A stretch of DNA of 64,000 bases from Bacillus sp. B-jedd (GCF_000821085.1 NZ_CCXR01000001.1:1013001-1077000); one strand, 5' to 3'; shown: positions 9,827-17,597, counted from the stretch's first letter. Notes: generated by a model not told the origin, from the letters alone. Translations and numbers: made by a program.

Positions 9827-9996
9827 ATGTATGATAAGAAATGTACAACGATGCGTTGATCCAGGGAGGATTAACGTATTTTTTATGGAATATATAGGAA
9901 GATGGTGTTGGGAATTGATAAATAAGCTCATAAAGAGATACAAACTAATAAGAAATAATGCAGGGATAAAAGAACGCTTACGATAGAGGTGGCAGT

Positions 9997-10503
9997 TTGA
10001 AAAAGAAAATATTCGTATCGGCAGGAATTTTTACTCTTTTTTTAATTGGGTTACTGGTATGGTCTCTAATCCCCATTAGGTATCATCACACCTTAGATGG
10101 AGTCATGTTCCAGCAAGGAGATAATCGCCATTTTAAAGAGGTCAGTATTTCAATTAAGGGCAGTATGCAGCGCAGCTTTAACGCGAATAAAGTGTTTAAA
10201 GGAACTTTGAGTATTAAAGGTGATGACAATCCTATTCCAGGAGAAGATAGAAAGGTGAAAATTCATTTCAATAAAGAGGGAATTGGCAGTTTGGTTTATG
10301 GGGGCTTTAAAGAAGGTGTTCCATATACATACAATTATGGCTTAATTTCAGTAAATGATGATTTAAGTGAAGTAGTAATTTTAAATGAAACTACGAATTC
10401 AAAAGAACTATACATAATTGCGGCACCAGCACAAAATATAAAAACAGCTAAAAAGATTTCTAGCGGCTTAATTGATAATTATAAAAGAGATAAAAATTAC
10501 TAA
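9997..10503 (+). CDS. Membrane-anchored hypothetical protein, 168 aa
   Basis: TTG start with GAGGTGG eight bases upstream. Residues 4-23 form one hydrophobic signal anchor; the remainder is a polar, probably beta-rich extracytoplasmic domain without cysteines. It reads like a Bacillus exported protein with no known function. No partner is evident: a terminator precedes it and pdxH follows 48 bp downstream with its own ribosome binding site. Confidence 0.7.
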   Translation: MKKKIFVSAGIFTLFLIGLLVWSLIPIRYHHTLDGVMFQQGDNRHFKEVSISIKGSMQRSFNANKVFKGTLSIKGDDNPIPGEDRKVKIHFNKEGIGSLVYGGFKEGVPYTYNYGLISVNDDLSEVVILNETTNSKELYIIAAPAQNIKTAKKISSGLIDNYKRDKNY

Positions 10504-10551
10504 TACCCAGGCCGTACATAATAAATGATTAAACAAATCCAGGAGGGGTTT

Positions 10552-11205
10552 ATGAACAAAATTAGGCAAGTCATAAGACAAAGCAAGACCCTGATAGGGC
10601 CTTTCCCTGAATTTAATATTCATGAGGTTCCAGCGTTGCCTCATGACCTATTTTTGCAATGGTGTCAAACAGCCATTGAGCACGATGTACTAGACCCTCA
10701 CTCCATGACCCTTTCAACAGTTGATCAAAACGGATACCCGGACGCAAGGGTTCTGATACTTAAAGATGTCGATGAAGGTGGATGGTATTTTGCATCGAGT
10801 TCAAAAAGTGAAAAGGGAAAACAAATTGAAATCAATCCCAATGTAGCCTTAACCTTTTATTGGAGCCAAGTCGGAAGGCAAATAAGAATAAGAGGCAAAG
10901 CGATAGAAATGGAGAAAGACAAAAGTGCCAAGGAATTTTTGAAACGTGGAATGATTGCGCGTGCTTTAACTCTAATTGAAAAACAGAGCACAGAATTAAG
11001 GGAACGAGGTGAAGTTGAAAAAGCTTTAGAAATAGAAATAAAAAGATTGCAGCATAATCCGGATTTAATTTCTTCGTCCTGGGTTTTGTATAGGGTGGCT
11101 GCAAGAGAAGTTGAGTTTTGGCAGGCGGATGAAGAAAGAAATCATATTAGGCTAAAATATACCTTGGACCAAAATAAGTGGAAAAGAAATCTATTATGGC
11201 CCTAG
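10552..11205 (+). CDS. pdxH: Pyridoxamine 5'-phosphate oxidase family (PdxH-like)
   Basis: ATG at 10552 is chosen for its strong AGGAGGGG site; an upstream in-frame ATG at 10525 lacks one. The 217-residue product has the FMN split-barrel layout of PdxH: PHSMTLSTVDQNGYPDARVLILKDVD near the N-terminus, FYWSQVGRQIRIRGKA in the middle and a C-terminal block ending in KWKRNLLWP, similar to the RLxP end of PdxH. The enzyme oxidises pyridoxamine or pyridoxine phosphate to pyridoxal phosphate. Many Bacillus make PLP by PdxST instead, so this would be a salvage enzyme. Close paralogues with other flavin substrates cannot be excluded. Confidence 0.82.
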   Translation: MNKIRQVIRQSKTLIGPFPEFNIHEVPALPHDLFLQWCQTAIEHDVLDPHSMTLSTVDQNGYPDARVLILKDVDEGGWYFASSSKSEKGKQIEINPNVALTFYWSQVGRQIRIRGKAIEMEKDKSAKEFLKRGMIARALTLIEKQSTELRERGEVEKALEIEIKRLQHNPDLISSSWVLYRVAAREVEFWQADEERNHIRLKYTLDQNKWKRNLLWP

Positions 11206-11234
11206 TTTCGATTGGTTAATATTTATAGATATTT

Positions 11235-11266
11235 AAAAGGGACTCAATTAGAAGTTCCTTTTTTTG
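11235..11266 (+). terminator. Terminator after pdxH
   Basis: AAAAGGGACT / AGTTCCTTTT stem (one G-U pair), 8-nt loop, then a T run. Confidence 0.8.
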
Positions 11267-11396
11267 AATTCTAAACAAAGCCTTTTGCTTTTTGATCAAG
11301 AGCCAAACCAAAATATGCCTTTACCGCGATAAAAGGAGAAGGATACTGGTCATCCTCTCGAGAATCTATAAAGTAAAATACTGGAGGACTGATGAA

Positions 11397-12095
11397 ATGA
11401 GACAGATCATTGCAATGGGTGGCGGCGGTTTTTCCATGGAACCGGAAAACCTCTTACTCGATAAGTACATTTTAGAGCAAGTTAAAAACGGTTTGCCAAA
11501 GGTTTGTTTTGTCCCAACGGCTAGTGGAGATCAGACAAATTATATAGAGAGGTTTTATGATGCGTTTAATACCCTTCCTTGCCAACCTTCTCATTTATCA
11601 TTGTTTGAGCCGAACTTTACAGATTTAGAAAAATATGTTCTGGAGCATGATGTCATTTATGTCGGCGGAGGGAATACCAGAAATATGCTAGTTTTATGGA
11701 AAGAATGGGGATTGGATAAAGTTTTGAAAAAGGCCTATAAAAACGGAGTTATCCTTGCAGGCTTAAGTGCTGGTTCAATTTGTTGGTTTGAAGAAGGATT
11801 AACAGACCCATTGAATGCCCCTTTGTATAGGTTGGACGCTTTAGGAATCTTAAAGGGCAGCTACTGTCCTCATTATGATGGGGAGAATAAAAGAAAACCT
11901 TCATATCACCAATTAATTCTGGCAGGAGAAATAAAAGAAGGATTCGGAGTTGATGACGGGGCAGCTCTTCATTTTATAAATGAAACATTAACTTATTCAG
12001 TAAGTTCGAGGCCAAAAGCAAAGGGTTACTTTGTTAACTGTGTCGATGGGAAAATTGTTGAAAAAGAAGTGGACACAAAATACTTGGGGGAATAG
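11397..12095 (+). CDS. S51-family peptidase E-like protein (YgaJ-like)
   Basis: ATG at 11397 follows CTGGAGGAC; a longer frame upstream has no ribosome binding site. The 232-residue product has the class I glutamine-amidotransferase-like fold of peptidase S51: the MGGGGFS strand at the start, YVGGGNTRNML in the middle, the nucleophile elbow GLSAGSICW with the catalytic serine, and CPHYDGENKR with a conserved histidine. Peptidase E hydrolyses Asp-X dipeptides; Bacillus homologues are annotated as putative peptidase E or cyanophycinase-like. No signal peptide, so cytoplasmic. Substrate is inferred from the family only. Confidence 0.85.
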   Translation: MRQIIAMGGGGFSMEPENLLLDKYILEQVKNGLPKVCFVPTASGDQTNYIERFYDAFNTLPCQPSHLSLFEPNFTDLEKYVLEHDVIYVGGGNTRNMLVLWKEWGLDKVLKKAYKNGVILAGLSAGSICWFEEGLTDPLNAPLYRLDALGILKGSYCPHYDGENKRKPSYHQLILAGEIKEGFGVDDGAALHFINETLTYSVSSRPKAKGYFVNCVDGKIVEKEVDTKYLGE

Positions 12096-12098
12096 GGG

Positions 12099-12181
12099 AT
12101 GTTTATTGTTTTAGATATATAGAATTTATTGAAGATGAGCGACATCAATCTTTCACAGTACGTAGAGTAATAGACGATTAA
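12099..12181 (+). pseudogene. Possible short gene remnant
   Basis: Between the S51 gene and the next membrane protein, the third frame reads IEFIEDERHQS then FTVRRVIDD and a stop at 12179-12181. This looks protein-like rather than random, but the ATG at 12099 lies in another frame and no full gene fits. It may be a frameshifted small gene. Low confidence. Confidence 0.25.
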
Positions 12182-12187
12182 GGGAAA

Positions 12188-12526
12188 TTGCTTGGAAAGG
12201 TGGTTTTAGACATTAAGAAAGTCTTTGCAACTCTTTTTTTGCTGGCAAATTTTTTGGTTATCCTGTCACCATTGTTTACAAAAAGTCTAGTAAATGATTA
12301 TGAAGATTTAAAACATGCGGCATTTGGTCTTCCATTTCCTTATATTGAACAGGACCTGACAGGTAATGATCCTCCTTTTCCTATTGAATTGTCAATGTAT
12401 TCCCCTTGGGAGTATCCCATTTCCGTTAACCTAGTAGCCTTCCTTGGCTCCTTGGCAGTTGTGAATATAACGATTTATATAGTTTATTATTTAGCACGCC
12501 AACTTTCTATAAAGCGTGGGAGGTAG
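12188..12526 (+). CDS. Small two-helix membrane protein, 112 aa or slightly shorter
   Basis: The frame opens with TTG at 12188 but a GTG at 12200 is equally possible; neither has an ideally spaced ribosome binding site (AAGGG at 12180-12184). Two hydrophobic helices (about residues 10-30 and 80-102) flank a polar loop with YIEQDLTGNDPPFP. I do not recognise the family. It lies convergent to the sigma-factor operon, separated by an inverted repeat. Confidence 0.55.
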   Translation: MLGKVVLDIKKVFATLFLLANFLVILSPLFTKSLVNDYEDLKHAAFGLPFPYIEQDLTGNDPPFPIELSMYSPWEYPISVNLVAFLGSLAVVNITIYIVYYLARQLSIKRGR

Positions 12527-12527
12527 A

Positions 12528-12565
12528 CTGTTCCATAAGATTTGCTAATTGATCTTTTGGAACAG
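12528..12565. terminator. Inverted repeat between convergent genes, probable bidirectional terminator
   Basis: CTGTTCCATAAGAT and ATCTTTTGGAACAG pair over 13 of 14 positions around a 10-nt loop. There is no clear T run on either side, so termination efficiency is uncertain. Confidence 0.55.
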
Positions 12566-12579
12566 CCTTATACCAACTA

Positions 12580-13386
12580 TTAATCCTTTAAATAGCCTAG
12601 GACTTTACCTTTAATTTCTGACTTTTCAACTGGCCCGAAGTTATGGCTTCCTGTACCCCTTATCCAATCATCACTTAACACGAAAACGGCCGAATCCGGT
12701 ACTTTGACAGGGGGCATATTTACTTTAAAATCTTCCTCTTTAAGATTGGATTGATCGTTTACTTTGGCAAAATATGATTTCATGTCCAATCCCACTCTGG
12801 CTGCCTTAGCATAAAATGCGACAAGCTTTTTACCGTTGATAAACACCTGTCCGTCAATGATTTCAACCGTTTCTCCTGGAAGACCCACGACTCTTGCTAA
12901 ATAGTCATCAGGGTTATAAAGCGGAAGCCCGTCATCTTCAGGGTAGTTAAAATAAATGATATCTCCCCGCTTAACGTCAGTTGTCTTTTCCAACACTGCT
13001 TTTCTTTCCCCGTCAATAGAAACAAAATCATAGTTTCCCCGGTCCATGTTTTGGCCGCCGTAAGCAATAACAAATGTATTACTGCCGGCTTCCACGATGT
13101 CTATTTTCGGTTTTGTTGTCTTATCTTGAATGGTTTGATCTGATGCTGGTTGGGATTTATATTCTGAAGATAAATGTCCCGCTAGATCTTGTGAAAAAAG
13201 CAAGATAAACAGGGATATAGCCAAGGCCGCAACGAAGTAATAATGGATAGCGGGTTTTGTTTTTGTTTCTTTTGCTTCGTGCCGCAGAGATTCCCTAATT
13301 TTCTCTTTATGGATATGGGTGAAACGGATTCCCTTATGAGTGGAAGCATCCATTGCTTTCCTGAGATTCTCGAGTTCTTTTTCCAT
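12580..13386 (-). CDS. Putative anti-sigma factor fused to an inactive signal peptidase I (S26)-like domain
   Basis: Start ATG at 13386 with AAGGTGGAGC inside the end of the upstream sigma-factor gene, so the pair is translationally coupled. Residues 1-48 are charged and cytoplasmic, 49-66 a single transmembrane helix, and 100-268 an extracytoplasmic domain resembling SipS: RGDIIYF, RVVGLPGETVEI, VFINGKK, PPVKVPD, and VLSDDWIRGTGSHNFGPV (box E). Aligned by eye to SipS, the serine of GDSMYPT is Asn113 in GGQNMDRG and the lysine of YVKRIIGLPGD is Ala164 in YLARVVGLPGE, so both catalytic residues appear lost. Many would call it lepB; I infer a regulator that senses or binds exported peptides. 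No cysteine zinc motif is present. Confidence 0.8.
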   Translation of the reverse strand: MEKELENLRKAMDASTHKGIRFTHIHKEKIRESLRHEAKETKTKPAIHYYFVAALAISLFILLFSQDLAGHLSSEYKSQPASDQTIQDKTTKPKIDIVEAGSNTFVIAYGGQNMDRGNYDFVSIDGERKAVLEKTTDVKRGDIIYFNYPEDDGLPLYNPDDYLARVVGLPGETVEIIDGQVFINGKKLVAFYAKAARVGLDMKSYFAKVNDQSNLKEEDFKVNMPPVKVPDSAVFVLSDDWIRGTGSHNFGPVEKSEIKGKVLGYLKD

Positions 13387-13387
13387 G

Positions 13388-13930
13388 TCAGCTCCACCTT
13401 TCCATTAACTTTTTTAATTTGCCCCGACCCCTTGCCAGCCTCGTTTTTACTGTGTTTTTATTAATTTTTAAAAGTTCGCTTATTTCATCAATTGATAATT
13501 CTTCATAATAGTAGAGCAGGATAGCCTCGCGATATTTAAGCGGAAGTGCTAAAACAGACTTGGATAGAAATTCTTCTTCACTAGTTTTCAATGCCAACAT
13601 TTCCGGTGATAATGCGGAAGATTTCTCTTGTGCAATCAGCTCCGAATTGGCAAACACCCTTTTGAAAAATGAACTACGCAAAAAGTCTTTGCACTTATTT
13701 ATCGTAATCCTGAATATCCACGCTTTAAAAGAAGAAATTTTTTCGAGGTTTTCGTACTCTCTGTAACAAGTAATGAAGACATCCTGAACTATGTCCTCGG
13801 CCAAACGCCAATCCTTTGTGTAGGTATAAGAAAGCTTTGTTAAGCGGTCACCATATTGGTCCATAATCCCCTCAAACCAAGCATCCTTTTCTTTTGAGCA
13901 TCCATCTTCTTTAAGAGCCATTCTGTTCAA
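13388..13930 (-). CDS. ECF-family RNA polymerase sigma factor
   Basis: TTG at 13930 is preferred over ATG at 13921 because GAGGTG lies at good distance upstream. The 180-residue product has region 2 (DQYGDRLTKLSYTYTKDWRLAEDIVQDVFI and FKAWIFRITINKCKDFLRS) and region 4 (LPLKYREAILLYYYEELSIDEISELL then NTVKTRLARGRGKLKK). Region 3 is absent, as expected for ECF sigmas. The downstream gene, one base after its stop, encodes a transmembrane protein that should be its anti-sigma factor. An ECF-type promoter precedes the gene, predicting autoregulation. Confidence 0.93.
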   Translation of the reverse strand: MNRMALKEDGCSKEKDAWFEGIMDQYGDRLTKLSYTYTKDWRLAEDIVQDVFITCYREYENLEKISSFKAWIFRITINKCKDFLRSSFFKRVFANSELIAQEKSSALSPEMLALKTSEEEFLSKSVLALPLKYREAILLYYYEELSIDEISELLKINKNTVKTRLARGRGKLKKLMERWS

Positions 13931-13962
13931 CCCGATATCACCTCATCTCTACTCAATGCTAA

Positions 13963-13988
13963 GACGACCAAGTTTACCTTTGGTTTCA
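13963..13988 (-). promoter_or_regulatory. Predicted ECF sigma-dependent autoregulatory promoter
   Basis: On the minus strand TGAAAC (13988-13983) is separated by exactly 16 bp from CGTC (13966-13963). This matches the Bacillus ECF class (sigma W/M type) -35 and -10 pattern. The predicted start is about 25 bp upstream of the sigma-factor start codon. Confidence 0.78.
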
Positions 13989-14187
13989 TTTATTTAATCC
14001 GTTTCATCTTACAAACTTTGTTTCATAGATATCTACTAAAAGTAATACTCATGGTATTTACTCAATCATAAAGGTAAGAGCATATTAAATAATAGTGATG
14101 ATGACAAATAATGGGGAATAGGTAGACGAGCCTAGTTTAGAACGTGTAAAATTCTAGTAAAATATAAATTGCGAGTGGGAGACGTTT

Positions 14188-14748
14188 ATGAAATTAGTTT
14201 TAATATTTGGTCCTCAGGCAGTAGGGAAAATGACTGTTGGACAGGATTTAGCGAAAATAACAGGCTTGAAACTTTTCCATAACCATATGACGATTGACTT
14301 GGTCAGCCATTTTTTCGATTATGGGACAAAAGAAGGAAAAAGATTAGTAAATTTGTTTCGCCAGGAGATATTTGAAGAGGTATCAAAAAGTAATTTGCCT
14401 GGAATGATATTTACATATGTTTGGGCATTTAATCTACAATCTGATTGGGATTATATAAATCAAGTCACTCAACTTTTCGAGTCCAGAGGAGCCACAGTTT
14501 TCTTTGTGGAACTCGAGGCGGATGTGGAAAAAAGACTTGAACGCAATAAAACCCCTAATCGACTTGAACATAAGCCCACCAAGAGAAATATTGAATGGTC
14601 TGAAAATGACCTGATTAAGTCTATGGAGGAATATAGATTGAATTCACTTGATGGTGAAATAGAAATGGAAAATTACATACGAATAAACAATACAAATTTG
14701 AGCCCAAAGGAAGTTGCTGAACTAGTCAAAGAAAAATTTAATTTGTAG
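14188..14748 (+). CDS. P-loop nucleoside/shikimate-kinase-like protein
   Basis: ATG start with GGGAG upstream. The 186-residue product begins MKLVLIFGPQAVGKMTVG: a Walker A loop in which the usual Ser/Thr after Lys is Met followed by Thr, a variant seen in a distinct family of small AAA-type ATPases. A helical lid with RLERNKTPNRLEHKPTKRN follows, similar to nucleotide kinases, where arginines close over the substrate. No partner gene is apparent. Function beyond ATP or nucleotide binding is unknown. Confidence 0.75.
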   Translation: MKLVLIFGPQAVGKMTVGQDLAKITGLKLFHNHMTIDLVSHFFDYGTKEGKRLVNLFRQEIFEEVSKSNLPGMIFTYVWAFNLQSDWDYINQVTQLFESRGATVFFVELEADVEKRLERNKTPNRLEHKPTKRNIEWSENDLIKSMEEYRLNSLDGEIEMENYIRINNTNLSPKEVAELVKEKFNL

Positions 14749-14821
14749 ACAGTGTTGTCCTTAGGATGCCGTAGGGGGCTAACCCTAGGTAACAAAGGGA
14801 AAAAGAAAAGGAGCTGCATTT

Positions 14822-15247
14822 ATGCAAAATTGGTTCGGAGCTGCAGGCGTTTGCATCAATGAAGAGGGCCAGTTATTAATGGTCTTGCAGGGGACTCCTG
14901 AAGAAGAGAAAACATGGTCGATACCCTCGGGGACTAAAGAAGAGAACGAAACATTTGAAGAATGCTGTATAAGAGAAGTTGAAGAAGAAACAGGATATAA
15001 GGTAGAGATTATACAAAAGCTTCAAGTTAAAAGAGGATGCATTGCGGAACTAAATACCACTGTGTAAGTTCACTATTATTTGGTTTCTATTGTTGGCGGT
15101 AGCAAAATGATTCAGGATCCGGATAACCTCATTTATGAGATCGCCTGGAAATCGGTGGACGAAATTCGTAACTTGGAGCTTTCGTTTCCTGAGGATAGGG
15201 ATTTTCTGATAGAGGCCATTACGGCCCATAAAAAACTAAGTGTATAA
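14822..15247 (+). pseudogene. NUDIX hydrolase interrupted by an in-frame stop
   Basis: The ATG at 14822 with AAAGGAG upstream opens a NUDIX domain; its box runs from the Gly of GTKEEN through REVEEETGY and matches the GX5EX7REUXEEXGU pattern. Translation stops at TAA 15065-15067, but the same frame continues after it with VHYYLVSIVGGSKMIQDPDN and EIAWKSVDEIRNLELSFPED to a second TAA at 15245-15247, exactly as an intact 141-residue NUDIX protein would. One base change (for example GAA or CAA to TAA) explains it. It is a nonsense pseudogene, a sequence error, or a readthrough site; the first is simplest. Confidence 0.85.
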
Positions 15248-15257
15248 ATCTTAATGT

Positions 15258-15288
15258 AAAAAGCCACAGGGTAAAAATCCCGTGGCTT
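15258..15288. terminator. Terminator between NUDIX pseudogene and GNAT gene
   Basis: AAGCCACAGGG / CCCGTGGCTT stem (one bulge). Read on the minus strand it is followed by TTTTTACATT, so it mainly ends the minus-strand GNAT gene, and may act both ways. Confidence 0.75.
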
Positions 15289-15309
15289 ATCACTTGGTCT
15301 TTCCGATAT

Positions 15310-15861
15310 TCATCCATGGGCTGGGTTAATCAACCCATAATACACCAAATCCTCATACCGGTCTTCCTTGATTACATGGTCTTTGAACACGCCTTCTTTT
15401 TCCATTCCGAGCTTTTGCAAAACTCTTCCTGATGCCGGGTTAGTACTGAAGTACCGGGCAAATACTCTATGGTATTGCTTTTCGTCGAATGCAAATTGAA
15501 CAATTGCTTGCGCCGCTTCTGTGGCATATCCGTTTCCCCAGTATTCTTCCCCGACCCAGTAAGCTATTTCCCCGTGGCGGAACCTTTGAATATTGGTAAG
15601 TGCGATTGCCCCTACCAGTTCCCCAGTTGCTTTCAATGAAATGGCAAATTCATATGATTTATCCGCATTAAAATTCTCAAGATGAGCCGCAATCCAAATT
15701 AATGCATCTTCCTCAGAATATGGGTAGGGAAGGTACAATGTATTCCTGTAAATATTGTAATTGTTGCAAAGCCTTGTGACAGCCGGGGCGTCAGATTCAT
15801 GGAAAAGCCTTAGGATTAGCCTTTCTGTCAAAATTGTTTTGTTAGCATGATCGTCTTTCAT
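15310..15861 (-). CDS. GNAT N-acetyltransferase, RimJ/RimL type
   Basis: ATG at 15861 is chosen because GGAGG lies 8 bp upstream; the longer frame to 15912 has none. The 183-residue protein shows the RimJ/L pattern: TERLILRLFHESDAPAV near the start, AYWVGEEYWGNGYATEAAQ containing the acetyl-CoA pyrophosphate-binding region, and RVFARYFSTNPASGRVLQKLGMEKEG, then a C-terminal DHVIKEDRYEDLVYYGLI. Such enzymes acetylate protein N-termini, amino acids or antibiotics. Substrate unknown. Confidence 0.88.
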   Translation of the reverse strand: MKDDHANKTILTERLILRLFHESDAPAVTRLCNNYNIYRNTLYLPYPYSEEDALIWIAAHLENFNADKSYEFAISLKATGELVGAIALTNIQRFRHGEIAYWVGEEYWGNGYATEAAQAIVQFAFDEKQYHRVFARYFSTNPASGRVLQKLGMEKEGVFKDHVIKEDRYEDLVYYGLINPAHG

Positions 15862-15952
15862 AGTTAATCCTCCATGTGCTTGCTTACTAATCAATAATCC
15901 TGCATTTGTCAAGAGCAGGCAAATCCCTTTTTACTAGCCAGATTAAGAGTGA

Positions 15953-16573
15953 CTAATTAACTCTTTCGCTGCTTACCACCTCATCAATTTTCCATTCATC
16001 ATTTTCCTTGACCACTTTAAAGGTGGTGACTTGCGAATAGGCAGGGCCGCGGGTTGTGAGGGGAATATCGACTGTTCCAGCAACAAAGGTGCCGCTTCTG
16101 CCCTCTACTTTAACTTTCTCGATCTTATTAATTTTGACCGGAGGATCGTTGGCACTTTTCCAGCCTTTCAAAAACTCTTCTTTTGTCATGCCTGTTTGCT
16201 CTGCCATCGTTTTCTTCAGGTTATTGCTTTGCAAATCATAAAAGGCTTCAAATTCTTTGCTGTTCAATAGATGATAATATTGTTCCACTGCCTGTTCTGC
16301 AGTCAAAGCCTTACCAGAATGGCTTCCTTCACCGCCCAATAGTCCATTGAAAAGTCCGGGGATGAGCAGCATAACGATCAGTGCGAGACCAGCGTAAGCC
16401 GTAATGGACTTCCATGCCAGGAAAGGACTTTTGCGAAAGCGAGGAGTGTCATCTAACTTTTCGTGGATTTGTCCCAGTATGCTGGACCGTTCCTCCGCTG
16501 TAAGGCTGGCCTTTTTCTGTAAAGACTTAAAGTCGCGATCAAACTCATTCACTTCTTCGTAATAATGACTCAC
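15953..16573 (-). CDS. Transmembrane putative anti-sigma factor with extracytoplasmic domain
   Basis: GTG start at 16573 with AAGGAGGG eight bases upstream. It overlaps the end of the upstream ECF sigma gene by 29 bp, typical of sigma/anti-sigma pairs. Residues 1-50 are cytoplasmic and charged, about 57-77 form one transmembrane helix, and the remainder is extracytoplasmic with AEQAVEQYYHLLNSKEFEAFYDLQ, resembling NTF2-like or DUF4878-type domains, ending in a strand-rich block (TTFKVVKENDEWKIDEVV). There is no zinc-binding motif. Its role as anti-sigma is inferred from position and topology. Confidence 0.75.
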   Translation of the reverse strand: MSHYYEEVNEFDRDFKSLQKKASLTAEERSSILGQIHEKLDDTPRFRKSPFLAWKSITAYAGLALIVMLLIPGLFNGLLGGEGSHSGKALTAEQAVEQYYHLLNSKEFEAFYDLQSNNLKKTMAEQTGMTKEEFLKGWKSANDPPVKINKIEKVKVEGRSGTFVAGTVDIPLTTRGPAYSQVTTFKVVKENDEWKIDEVVSSERVN

Positions 16574-17084
16574 TCGTAAAACCCTCCTTTTCGAGCTCTT
16601 TTTTCAGTTCTTTCATTCCCCTGAACAAATTCACCTTCACTCTGTTTTCGCTCCAGCCGAGGATTTCGGTTGACTCTGCGATAGAAAATTCCTTTATTTT
16701 TCGCAAAATAATAACATCCCTGTAATCACGTTTAAGCCTGCTCAAAGCAAGATACAGGAGCCTTTCTGTTTCATTTAACATGGCTATTTGTTCGGGACCA
16801 TGATCGGTCGATTTCACCGCGGGAATAAAGTCGAGATAATAACTAATCGGTTTTTTCTTTCTGAAATAATCCATCGTCAAATTGCGGGCAATCCGGAAAA
16901 GCCAGCTTTTCACATGCTCCCCATTAAACGAATCATGCTTCTGATAGGCCCGAATAAAAGTGTCCTGGAGAATATCCTTTGCCTGTTCACGCTCGCCGAC
17001 CATGAAAAAAATGTAATGAAAAAGATCATTGCTATATACTTGATACCATTCGTTTAGCTGTGCCTTGATGTAATCCCCGTCCAA
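16545..17084 (-). CDS. ECF-family RNA polymerase sigma factor (second)
   Basis: TTG start at 17084 with GGAGATG upstream. The 179-residue protein has region 2 (DLFHYIFFMVGEREQAKDIL, QDTFIRAYQKHDSF, KSWLFRIARNLTMDYFRKKK) and region 4 (LKRDYRDVIILRKIKEFSIAE then ENRVKVNLFRGMKELKK). It is somewhat reminiscent of SigX but its partner is much shorter than RsiX, so I give no symbol. A TGTAAC-N17-CGTT element lies upstream. It overlaps the membrane protein gene downstream, its presumed anti-sigma. Confidence 0.92.
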   Translation of the reverse strand: MDGDYIKAQLNEWYQVYSNDLFHYIFFMVGEREQAKDILQDTFIRAYQKHDSFNGEHVKSWLFRIARNLTMDYFRKKKPISYYLDFIPAVKSTDHGPEQIAMLNETERLLYLALSRLKRDYRDVIILRKIKEFSIAESTEILGWSENRVKVNLFRGMKELKKELEKEGFTSESLLRRSE

Positions 17085-17125
17085 AAACTCATCTCCTCTC
17101 CCAACAATTCAATTGTTACAGTAAA

Positions 17126-17152
17126 AACGGAATTAATCGATAAAAAGTTACA
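17126..17152 (-). promoter_or_regulatory. Possible ECF-type promoter for second sigma operon
   Basis: Minus strand TGTAAC (17152-17147), 17-bp spacer, CGTT (17129-17126). This resembles the sigma X/M-type pattern with one deviation in the -10 element. Confidence 0.55.
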
Positions 17153-17180
17153 GAAACGGGAAATTTTTCTCTGCAACCAA

Positions 17181-17204
17181 AAAAAGCACTTAAATGTGCT
17201 TTTT
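17181..17204. terminator. Terminator between two minus-strand units
   Basis: Perfect AAAAAGCAC / GTGCTTTTT stem with a 6-nt loop; its symmetry gives T runs on both strands. It separates the 125-aa gene from the ECF operon. Confidence 0.8.
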
Positions 17205-17219
17205 GAAAGAGAGAATTTG

Positions 17220-17597
17220 TTAAGGGAGGATGTCACTGCCCAAAGTAAAAATCGTATAATGCTTTGTATAATATTTATATCCGACGCCAATGCTCTGGCT
17301 TTCCTTTTCGAATACTAATAGATTTTGGGTCTTATTCCGGTTGATGAGTTCCCATCCTTCCGCTTCCATCAGTTGAAGGAAGGGTTCAAACTCACCCCGT
17401 TTCACTAAATAGGAGGCTTTTTCGATATCCTTGCTGACTCTTACAATTTCTTTGTTTTGCAAAATCATTTTCGAAGCAGCGATGCCCAATGGAATGGGGT
17501 TTCCCTCCTGGAAAATGGCTTCTCTTTTTACAAAAATAAAAATCGATAAAACGACAATAAGGACCGCGGGAATAATAAAAACTTTTGACTTGAGCAA
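17220..17597 (-). CDS. Membrane-anchored hypothetical protein, 125 aa
   Basis: I place the start at TTG 17597 because AGGGAGG lies 7 bp upstream; a longer frame begins with ATG at 17669 but has no ribosome binding site. Residues 6-22 form a single helix (VFIIPAVLIVVLSIFIFV), followed by an extracytoplasmic domain with two aromatic clusters (EAEGWELIN, GVGYKYYTKHYTIF). The family is not recognised. It is monocistronic between a terminator and a divergent lipoprotein gene. Confidence 0.65.
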   Translation of the reverse strand: MLKSKVFIIPAVLIVVLSIFIFVKREAIFQEGNPIPLGIAASKMILQNKEIVRVSKDIEKASYLVKRGEFEPFLQLMEAEGWELINRNKTQNLLVFEKESQSIGVGYKYYTKHYTIFTLGSDILP

